The notes under the pieces were generated by a model. That model was not told the origin of the DNA. It ran no database searches and was given only the letters and a program-made list of their open reading frames with translations. From Candidatus Obscuribacter sp. (GTDB lineage: Bacteria; Cyanobacteriota; Vampirovibrionia; Obscuribacterales; Obscuribacteraceae), in assembly GCA_021772155.1 (NCBI GenBank), contig JADYXS010000095.1, forward strand, positions 1 through 38,119: a stretch of DNA of 38,119 bases, in the 5' to 3' direction. The position numbers and the translations under genes were made by a program. Position 1 is the stretch's first letter. Every line of letters begins with the position of its first letter. This document shows positions 32,308 to 38,119 of this stretch, piece after piece.

Positions 32308-34206
32308 ATGGAATTTGAAGCAAAGCCCGGCATAGAACAACAGACCGTAACGATTCCTAAGTGTCCCGCCTGCGGATTAGAGTTGGCAGGCGAACGTTCC
32401 ATTTGTGCGTGCGACAGCTCGCTGATTATGCCGCCGGTTCAGGACATGATGATCGGCAAGACCTTGGGTTGCTACAAAGTGGTCGAGGTAATCGGTCGCG
32501 GCGGGATGGGTATCATCTACAAGGCTCACGACCAGTGGATGGACCGCACCATTGCCATCAAGATGCTGCATCGGCACCTGGTTGATGATGAGCAGGCCGT
32601 TAAGCGATTCAATCAGGAAGCCAAAGCCGCCGGTAACATTGAACACCCGAACGTCATTCAGGCGTATGACTTTGGGATTGCTCCCGACACGGAGCAGCCG
32701 TTCCTCGTCATGGAATATTTGGAAGGTAAAAGCCTTTCAGAGGTTATTGAAGCCGAATCAAGACTGGAAGTTGAGCGCACAGTCAACATCATGATTCAGG
32801 CTTGCGAAGCTCTTTCTGCAGCGCACGCCAAAGATGTTTTGCACAGAGACTTAAAACCAAGCAACATCATGCTGATGAAAACGAAGGACCAAGCGGACTT
32901 CGTTAAAATCGTTGACTTTGGTATTGCCAAAATGATGCCGAGTTCTGGCAAGGAAATGCAACTGACGCAGACCGGCGAGGTCTTCGGAAGCCCGCTGTAC
33001 ATGAGCCCAGAGCAGTTCGTCGGCAGAAAGGTTGAACGCACATCAGACATCTACGCAATGGGCTGCGTGATGTATGAAGCCTTGATGGGCAAACCGCCGA
33101 TAGTCGGCGAACACGTGCTTGAGACGATGTACAAGCACATGAACGAAAAGCCGAAAAAGTTTTCGGAAGTTCGACCCGAAGTAAAAATTCCGGCCAAGAT
33201 CGAAGCTATCGTCATGCGTTGCATGGAAAAAGAGCCTATCCAGCGTTATCAAACGATGGCGGAGCTCCACGACGACTTGATGCTGACGAAGTCCGGCTTC
33301 AAAGATAGGCGGCCTTTCACCGTCAAGATGAAGGCGAAATTCGGACAGATTAAGCGTCTGCGCAAAAAGTATGACGAACTGGCTAATAATGTTTTGCTGG
33401 TTGTTCTCTCGGTTGTGATCGCCGGGTGTTTGGTGGGATTTGCTTTGATGTTCTTCCGCACAAGCCAGGAATCGCAGTGGAAAGCTCTCAAGACGGATGC
33501 GCAGAAGGCCTACTCTCGCGAGGAGTTTCCGATTGCACAAGAGAAATTCAAACAGGCGGCCAAAGTCGCGCTGGACACGTTTGGTGACGAAGACCCGCGC
33601 TATATCGACACGTTGAAAAGGCTTGCCTGGGTTTACGACGCCGTTGGTGACTATAAGAACGGTCGCGAAATTTTTAAGAAAGTGTACAAGCTTTCGCCTG
33701 AAGAACTGTTCAAAATCAAAACTGCCCAGGTGGCTCTTGCGCCTCTGGCGTTGCTTAATGAGCTGCGGCGGGAGAATACGACGAAGGGTCCAGAGACCAT
33801 TCTGCGTAAGTCTAGTGAAACGATTGAGAAGTTCCTGGGTTCAAACGACCCTGAGTTGATACCACTTCTTGAACAATTGGCTCTGATTTACGAGAAGCAA
33901 AATAAGTTCGGTGAAGCCGAAACTCAGTATCTTCGGATATTCTCTATCATGCGCGAAACAGAAGGCGATTCTTCAGTCGGAGCGGCATACGCACACAGAC
34001 TCCTGGGCGGCTTGTACGAAGCCTGGGGCAAGCACGACGATGCCATTAAAAACTACGAAGAATCGGTGCGAATGTACAAAGATGTGCTCGGTGCAAACGC
34101 ACCACAGATCCATGAGATCCAAGATATCATTGATGGAAAAGCTGCCAAAGTCAAATCAGATGCTATCAAAATCGATGTCGACAGCATGGCGGTGCCAGAG
34201 CTTTAG
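32308..34206 (+). CDS. Membrane Ser/Thr kinase with N-terminal zinc ribbon and outer TPR domain
   Basis: A 632-residue kinase. A short Cys motif CPAC...CAC (19-35) forms a possible N-terminal zinc ribbon. Kinase domain about 55-325: IGRGGMGIIYKAHD loop, Lys85 in AIKML, HRDLKPSN (179-186), DFG (203-205), FGSPLYMSPEQ (226-236). All catalytic residues are present. After a basic stretch a membrane helix lies at about 361-383 (VLLVVLSVVIAGCLVGFALM). The outer part (about 390-615) is made of TPR-like helices of the kinesin-light-chain style (EDPRYIDTLKRLAWVYDAVG, NKFGEAETQYLRIF, AYAHRLLGGLYEAWGKHDDA). The activation segment is close to that of the kinase at 19161-20942, so the two are paralogues. 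The TPR domain probably binds a protein signal. Confidence 0.93.
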   Translation: MEFEAKPGIEQQTVTIPKCPACGLELAGERSICACDSSLIMPPVQDMMIGKTLGCYKVVEVIGRGGMGIIYKAHDQWMDRTIAIKMLHRHLVDDEQAVKRFNQEAKAAGNIEHPNVIQAYDFGIAPDTEQPFLVMEYLEGKSLSEVIEAESRLEVERTVNIMIQACEALSAAHAKDVLHRDLKPSNIMLMKTKDQADFVKIVDFGIAKMMPSSGKEMQLTQTGEVFGSPLYMSPEQFVGRKVERTSDIYAMGCVMYEALMGKPPIVGEHVLETMYKHMNEKPKKFSEVRPEVKIPAKIEAIVMRCMEKEPIQRYQTMAELHDDLMLTKSGFKDRRPFTVKMKAKFGQIKRLRKKYDELANNVLLVVLSVVIAGCLVGFALMFFRTSQESQWKALKTDAQKAYSREEFPIAQEKFKQAAKVALDTFGDEDPRYIDTLKRLAWVYDAVGDYKNGREIFKKVYKLSPEELFKIKTAQVALAPLALLNELRRENTTKGPETILRKSSETIEKFLGSNDPELIPLLEQLALIYEKQNKFGEAETQYLRIFSIMRETEGDSSVGAAYAHRLLGGLYEAWGKHDDAIKNYEESVRMYKDVLGANAPQIHEIQDIIDGKAAKVKSDAIKIDVDSMAVPEL

Positions 34207-34229
34207 GCAAGGACCTTGTCCTGTCGAGT

Positions 34230-34251
34230 GTAGGGAGGGCTTGTCCCCTCC
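34230..34251. repeat. Intergenic copy of the GC-rich palindromic element
   Basis: GTAGGGAGGGCTTGTCCCCT lies 24 bases after the kinase stop and is preceded by TCGAGT, just as in the three copies inside the kinase gene at 20127-20252. A poorer relative (GTAGGGGCGCGTCGGCTCTT) follows at 34259. The element is therefore dispersed, not specific to one gene. Confidence 0.8.
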
Positions 34252-34289
34252 TGCTAACGTAGGGGCGCGTCGGCTCTTGCCGTCCTCTT

Positions 34290-34332
34290 CACGAATTAAC
34301 GGGAGGGACATGGCCCCTCCCGTTAATTCGTG
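34290..34332. terminator. 18-bp perfect inverted repeat between convergent genes
   Basis: The arms at 34290-34307 (CACGAATTAACGGGAGGG) and 34315-34332 are exact reverse complements with a 7-base loop ACATGGC. It lies between the kinase (ending 34206) and the convergent secreted-protein gene (ending 34357), so it may stop transcription from both sides, although no T-run is present. Its inner GGGAGGG/CCCTCCC is the core of the dispersed palindromic element next to it. Confidence 0.7.
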
Positions 34333-34356
34333 GTATCGCAGCTGGTGCGACGTCTT

Positions 34357-35277
34357 CTACTTGCCACCGCCGAGCGTGTTCATGATGTTACCCCACCAAT
34401 CGCCTTGTGCCGGCGGCTTCTTTGTCTGTGGATTGACTGTTGCTGGACGGCTGACTGGCGTGATAGGACGGTAATTTGACATCGATGGGCGGTAATTGGT
34501 GTTGGCGTTGTTACCCTTCGAGGAAGATGAACCGAGTATGGAGCTAAGTTCGTCAGAATCTTCGAGAATGCTCTCCATCTTCTTCCGGCTTGCTTCGTCC
34601 ACAAGAACTGCAATTTCATTGTCAACGCGCTTGTAATTCGTTGGATAGGAGAACGACGCGGATTTGATCATTTGCGGTTCACATTTCAGCGTTTCGAAGA
34701 TCAGGTCGCGTTTGCCTGCATCATCCGAAAGCTTGACGCGTAGCGGCATTCCTTTCGGGAAGTTTGACGTCTCGATTCTGAATAATTTGCCAAGTAGGTC
34801 AATTAGCTGTTTTGGCGGCGTGAAATCCTGGGTGATCCAGGTCTCTGCCAGCTTCGGTCCGCTGTCGGACATCGTGTGGATCAGGTACTGCGTCGCCGTC
34901 AATTTGGCGATCTGGGCAGTTTTGCCCTTCCTTATGCTGTTGGAGTTTGCGCGTCTGGCAATCTGTGCTGCGCGTCCGTGCTTAGAAACTCTGGTGTCCA
35001 GGTTTGTCATGTCATCGATCGACTCGACGTAATAGACTTTGGACTTGTCGTTGTACATCACGACTTTCCATTGCGGAGCATGCAAAACGATCTTGGCGCC
35101 TGTTTTGGGAAAAACGACGGCTATACCACCCTGAGTGACATATAAATACAACAGTCCAACGTGTGGGCTGTTCAAAATCATGCCATGACCAGGCGCATCG
35201 GCTTTGGCCGATAACCTCGGGTTTATCAGCATTCCTAGCATCAGTCCTGCCGATAGCAGCCAGTTCAAGCGCTTCAT
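34357..35277 (-). CDS. Secreted protein of unknown function
   Basis: A protein of 306 residues from ATG 35277, chosen because GGAGGAG lies five bases upstream and because the product then starts with a signal peptide (MKRLNWLLSAGLMLGMLINP, cleavage near SAKADA). The mature part is beta-rich (GLLYLYVTQGGIAVVFPKTG, WKVVMYNDKSKVYYVESIDD), then basic, and ends with a Ser/Asn/Pro-rich tail and GDWWGNIMNTLGGGK. It has a faint resemblance to periplasmic lipoprotein-carrier or DUF4412-like folds, too weak to claim. A 201-base gap, without a gene that I can see, separates its start from the end of the ABC ATPase gene. Confidence 0.75.
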   Translation of the reverse strand: MKRLNWLLSAGLMLGMLINPRLSAKADAPGHGMILNSPHVGLLYLYVTQGGIAVVFPKTGAKIVLHAPQWKVVMYNDKSKVYYVESIDDMTNLDTRVSKHGRAAQIARRANSNSIRKGKTAQIAKLTATQYLIHTMSDSGPKLAETWITQDFTPPKQLIDLLGKLFRIETSNFPKGMPLRVKLSDDAGKRDLIFETLKCEPQMIKSASFSYPTNYKRVDNEIAVLVDEASRKKMESILEDSDELSSILGSSSSKGNNANTNYRPSMSNYRPITPVSRPATVNPQTKKPPAQGDWWGNIMNTLGGGK

Positions 35278-35478
35278 CGCATCTCCTCCGAGCCATTCCC
35301 ACCATATATGCCCGGTTTTAACCGAGATTCGAGGTACCTTGTCAAATCCTTTCAAGAAACGCCCGGACTGACCACATGGTAAACCCTGAGCAGTCGACCT
35401 TACTCTACGCTGCTACCGGCGAGCGCGGCGTCCTGCCCGCTCCGCGGTGGCCAATAATGGGTAGAAGCGGGCGCGGGA

Positions 35479-36537
35479 CTAAATTGTGCGCGCAGGAAGT
35501 GTTCCACCTGGCAGAAGTGTTTCGGCATAGTGGCAGGCCGAAAAATGACCAGGCTTAATTTCGCGAAGTGGTGGCACATCGGTGATGCAGTTAGGCTGCG
35601 CCATGAAGCAGCGGGTGTGAAATCGACATCCTGAAGGCGGGTTTGCTGGACTGGGCAGATCTCCTTGCAAAATAATGCGTCCACTGCGATCTACGTCGGG
35701 ATCCGGAATCGGCGCTGCACTGATTAATGCTTTGGTATAAGGATGCAGCGGGTTCGAGTAAACCTCTTTTGTGTTTCCAATTTCTACTATGCTGCCCAGG
35801 TACATTACGGCGATCCGATCGCTGATATACCGTACGACATCCAGGTTGTGCGCGATGAACAAATACGTAAGACCGAATTCCTTGCGCAGATCTATTAGCA
35901 GATTGAGAATCTGAGCTTGCACGCTTACGTCGAGAGCGGACACAGGTTCATCAGCGACAATCAGCTTTGGATTCAACGCCAATGCCCGCGCGATACCCAC
36001 TCGTTGCCGCTGTCCGCCTGAAAATTCGTGCGGATAACGGTCGTACATAGCAGCTGACAATCCGACCAGATTCATCAATTCCAAAACGCGCTTTCGCAGT
36101 GCGTCACCGGTGGCCACCTTATGCACGTCCAACGGTTCAGAAATACTTTGTCCAACTGTCATTCTGGGATCTAAGCTGGCGTACGGATTTTGGAACACGA
36201 TCTGCATATCACTGCGAAGGCGTTTCATTGTTGTGGCATCGCAGTTTAAGACGTCAACATCGCCGAATGTCACAGTGCCAGAAGTTGCCGGCAGCAATCG
36301 CAAAATGATTCGTCCAAGCGTGGACTTGCCGCACCCGGACTCACCGACAAGCCCTAGAGTTTCGCCTTCGTAAACATCTAAATTGACACCGTCAAGTGCC
36401 CGCACCGCACCGACCTGCTTATTGAAAAAACCTTTCTTGATTGGAAAGTGTTTTTTGATGTCGCGGATTGAGACGAGCACATTGTGCTTGTCTGTGCCAC
36501 CACCGGCGGGATTATCAAGTTGTTGATTAGTTGCCAC
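35479..36537 (-). CDS. Oligopeptide/dipeptide ABC transporter ATPase (OppF/DppF type)
   Basis: A 352-residue ATPase for peptide import. Walker A is GESGCGKST, the Q-loop [15 protein letters not shown], the signature FSGGQRQR, Walker [13 protein letters not shown], the H-loop in [12 protein letters not shown]. The C-terminal extension [15 protein letters not shown] plus a Cys-rich end ([19 protein letters not shown]) is the oligo_HPY region typical of OppF/DppF; those cysteines are thought to hold an iron-sulfur cluster in related proteins. Start is probably GTG at 36537. No OppA, OppB, OppC or OppD gene is next to it in the window, so its partners lie elsewhere or it works with shared permeases. 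Confidence 0.93.
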   Translation of the reverse strand: MATNQQLDNPAGGGTDKHNVLVSIRDIKKHFPIKKGFFNKQVGAVRALDGVNLDVYEGETLGLVGESGCGKSTLGRIILRLLPATSGTVTFGDVDVLNCDATTMKRLRSDMQIVFQNPYASLDPRMTVGQSISEPLDVHKVATGDALRKRVLELMNLVGLSAAMYDRYPHEFSGGQRQRVGIARALALNPKLIVADEPVSALDVSVQAQILNLLIDLRKEFGLTYLFIAHNLDVVRYISDRIAVMYLGSIVEIGNTKEVYSNPLHPYTKALISAAPIPDPDVDRSGRIILQGDLPSPANPPSGCRFHTRCFMAQPNCITDVPPLREIKPGHFSACHYAETLLPGGTLPARTI

Positions 36538-36595
36538 GCCTATAGTTTAGCGAACCTGAGACGCGTTGCGCCTCTTTGGATGTCCGTAGATTGAA

Positions 36596-36931
36596 TTATG
36601 GCTTGACGTTCAATTGGCTGAGCTGACGATCAAGCTGGGCTGCCATCTTTGCGAGCAGCGACATTGCTTCGTACTGTGATACAGGAATGTAGCTGTTCGA
36701 GTTCGAATCCCAAATGAATTCTTCAGCATGTGCGTATGCGGTTTGATCCACTTTTACGCAAGCTGGTTCTTGATAAACGGGGCAATAATCCTGCGAAGTA
36801 TCGGCGCCCTCGTATGCGCCCCAGAGGTCGCCTTTGATGCGTTCTTTGCACTTCGGGTCACGGACGTACAGATACCAGAAAACGACGTAGAGAAGCGCCA
36901 GTTCTGCTGAAATTAGTAGGAAGACGAACAT
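36596..36931 (-). CDS. Small single-helix membrane protein, unknown
   Basis: 111 residues from ATG 36931, chosen because GAGGAGG lies just upstream. One N-terminal membrane helix (MFVFLLISAELALLYVVFWY) is followed by a soluble, acidic domain with three Cys (DPKCKERI, QDYCPVYQEPAC) and a helical C-terminus (MSLLAKMAAQLDRQLSQL). The orientation would place the Cys-containing part either in the periplasm or the cytoplasm; I cannot decide. No family recognised. The gene ends 58 bases before the start of the OppF-like gene on the same strand. Confidence 0.7.
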   Translation of the reverse strand: MFVFLLISAELALLYVVFWYLYVRDPKCKERIKGDLWGAYEGADTSQDYCPVYQEPACVKVDQTAYAHAEEFIWDSNSNSYIPVSQYEAMSLLAKMAAQLDRQLSQLNVKP

Positions 36932-36986
36932 ATGTGGCCTCCTCGGGGTGAGCAAGCGAACTAAGAAATATGGTTTAAGCCGAGTC

Positions 36987-37003
36987 GTTAACGATCCGTT
37001 AAC
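36987..37003. promoter_or_regulatory. 17-bp palindrome, candidate operator
   Basis: GTTAACG and CGTTAAC are exact inverted copies around ATC. The site is in the 328-base region between the divergent genes starting at 36931 (minus) and 37260 (plus), 56 bases before the former. Size and symmetry fit a dimeric repressor site. No regulator gene is adjacent. The rest of the region has TTGACA boxes (37061 and 37191) but no well-spaced -10, apart from TATACT at 37232-37237. Confidence 0.4.
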
Positions 37004-37259
37004 TTTGTTTCAATGATAACGAAAGGTAAATAAAAAGCTATGGCTATTTAATGTTCGCAAAGTTGACAAGTGGTTAATTCTGAAGATCCCGAAACGGGCT
37101 GAGGAGTGGGCATTGCAGACATTCAGCAGCGTCCATTGGTATAGGCGACGTATGCCTAATGGGCGGCCCTGACATCGCCCGGCGGTGTGCTTGACACCAT
37201 ATGCCTTCAGTAAATCGGTTTTTTGCCGTCTTATACTCTGAGCGCAACCTGGAGTAAGT

Positions 37260-38119
37260 ATGCAAATTAGTAAAGTCGCTGTTATTGGTGCCGGAACAAT
37301 GGGGGCCTCAATTGCTGTGGCGCTGGCAGGCAAGGGCTACAGCGTACTTCTGAAAGATGTCACCCAGGAGCTCCTGGATGCAGGCAGCAAGCGCATCGAC
37401 AAGATGCTCGAATCGCAAATGCGCAAAGGGCTGTCGGAAGCGGACGCTAAGAAACAGCTCGAGGCGATTTCACTTGCCACCACATATGAGGAATTCGCTT
37501 CGGTCGATCTGGTCATCGAAGCTGTGGTCGAAAATATCAACATCAAACGCAGCGTTTTTCAGGACCTCGAAAAGCACTGCCGACCGGACGCTATTCTCAG
37601 CACCAATACTTCCAGTCTGTCGATCACGCAAATTGCGGCATTCACTCAGAGTCCTGAACGTGTCGTTGGATTGCATTTCTTCAATCCCGCGCATCTTATG
37701 AAGCTCGTTGAGGTCATACCCGGGCTCGACACGTCTGAGCAAACAATTTCCACATGCATCACCTTCGTCCAATCGTTGGGCAAGTTGGCTGTGAAAGTCG
37801 AAGAATGCGCCTCCTTTCTTGTGAATCGATTGTTGGGCAGATACATGAACGAAGCCCTCTATTGTCTACAGGAAGGCTCGGCTTCCATAGAGCAGATTGA
37901 TAAAGCTGTCTGTGATTATGTGATGCCTATTGGCCCTTTTGCACTTAGAGACATGAACGGTGCAGACATCGGGCTTGCAGTGGCAAAATTCAACTACCGG
38001 GAGTATGGTGAGCGATTCCGCCCGGCTCCTGTTCTAGCGGCGATGGTTGAGCAGAAGCTGCTTGGACAGAAAACCGGGCGCGGCTTCTACATATATGATT
38101 CTGAAACCAAGAAGCGGAC
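37260..38119 (+). CDS. 3-hydroxyacyl-CoA dehydrogenase, 3' end outside window
   Basis: The frame opens at ATG 37260 (CTGGAG eight bases upstream) and runs off the window after 286 codons. The N-terminus is an NAD-binding Rossmann fold (VAVIGAGTMGASIAVALAGK). Then come the family hallmarks LSTNTSSLSI, the catalytic His and Glu in GLHFFNPAHLMKLVEVIP, and the dimer-domain start SFLVNRLLGRYMNEAL, followed by KTGRGFYIYD. The enzyme oxidises (S)-3-hydroxyacyl-CoA to 3-ketoacyl-CoA with NAD in beta-oxidation, or runs in reverse in butyrate-type pathways. Single-domain members end about here, so either a few codons or a second domain lie beyond the window. No other fatty-acid genes are seen. Symbol withheld because hbd, paaH and fadB-type cannot be separated. 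Confidence 0.95.
   Translation, partial: MQISKVAVIGAGTMGASIAVALAGKGYSVLLKDVTQELLDAGSKRIDKMLESQMRKGLSEADAKKQLEAISLATTYEEFASVDLVIEAVVENINIKRSVFQDLEKHCRPDAILSTNTSSLSITQIAAFTQSPERVVGLHFFNPAHLMKLVEVIPGLDTSEQTISTCITFVQSLGKLAVKVEECASFLVNRLLGRYMNEALYCLQEGSASIEQIDKAVCDYVMPIGPFALRDMNGADIGLAVAKFNYREYGERFRPAPVLAAMVEQKLLGQKTGRGFYIYDSETKKR

Noticed and set aside
37191..37237. TTGACA with TATACT as promoter of the dehydrogenase gene
   Set aside because: The boxes are 35 bases apart, far too distant for one sigma-70 promoter; at most the TATACT is used with another -35.

Overview
The window looks like a chromosomal segment of a Gram-negative-type (diderm) bacterium. Three membrane-anchored Ser/Thr protein kinases, one kinase-like protein with lost catalytic residues, many TPR proteins, two predicted lipoprotein solute-binding proteins and a type IV secretion (T4SS)-like gene cluster occur within 38 kb. 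The style of the kinases (PknB-like domain, one membrane segment, TPR or unknown outer domain) and the long low-complexity proteins remind me most of Obscuribacterales (Melainabacteria/Vampirovibrionia, the non-photosynthetic sisters of Cyanobacteria). That placement is inference from memory and has not been tested. No rRNA, tRNA or CRISPR array was recognised.

Layout. (1) 1-2543: 3' part of a large Ala-rich protein that starts upstream. (2) 2558-4871: a complete polar amino-acid type ABC transporter, followed to 6334 by a TPR gene, a DUF3592-like gene and two decayed copies of the solute-binding protein's C-terminus. (3) 6355-7632 (minus): a membrane pseudokinase. (4) 7749-10320 (minus): a translationally coupled NMT1/SsuABC-type importer. 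(5) 10419-11912 (minus): a membrane Ser/Thr kinase. (6) 12157-14393: a zinc-ribbon (DUF2225-like) protein and a short unknown protein. (7) 14524-20942: a 1531-residue repeat-rich protein and a second membrane kinase. (8) 21140-28891: a tight operon of a second zinc-ribbon protein, a VirB3-like membrane protein, a VirB4-type ATPase, a VirB8-like protein and a VirD4/TraD-type coupling ATPase. (9) 28892-29757: a gene-poor junction with a broken Gfo/Idh/MocA oxidoreductase remnant. (10) 29794-31083: a replication-relaxation-family protein and a secreted protein. (11) 31244-34206: a thioredoxin-like/TPR periplasmic protein and a third kinase with zinc ribbon and TPRs. (12) 34357-38119: a secreted protein, an OppF-like ATPase, a small membrane protein and a 3'-partial 3-hydroxyacyl-CoA dehydrogenase.

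How they may work together. The T4SS core (energising ATPase, coupling ATPase, two inner-membrane proteins) lacks a visible relaxase, VirB11, VirB9 and VirB10. It could therefore be a diverged conjugation system with its other parts elsewhere, or a chromosomal protein-export or contact system. A zinc-ribbon protein heads the T4SS operon, and a larger paralogue lies about 7 kb upstream, followed by the 1531-residue protein and a kinase. This suggests, without proving it, that all of 12157-28891 forms one functional unit. In-frame tandem repeats recur in five or six genes, and a GC-rich palindromic element occurs both between genes and inside a kinase reading frame.
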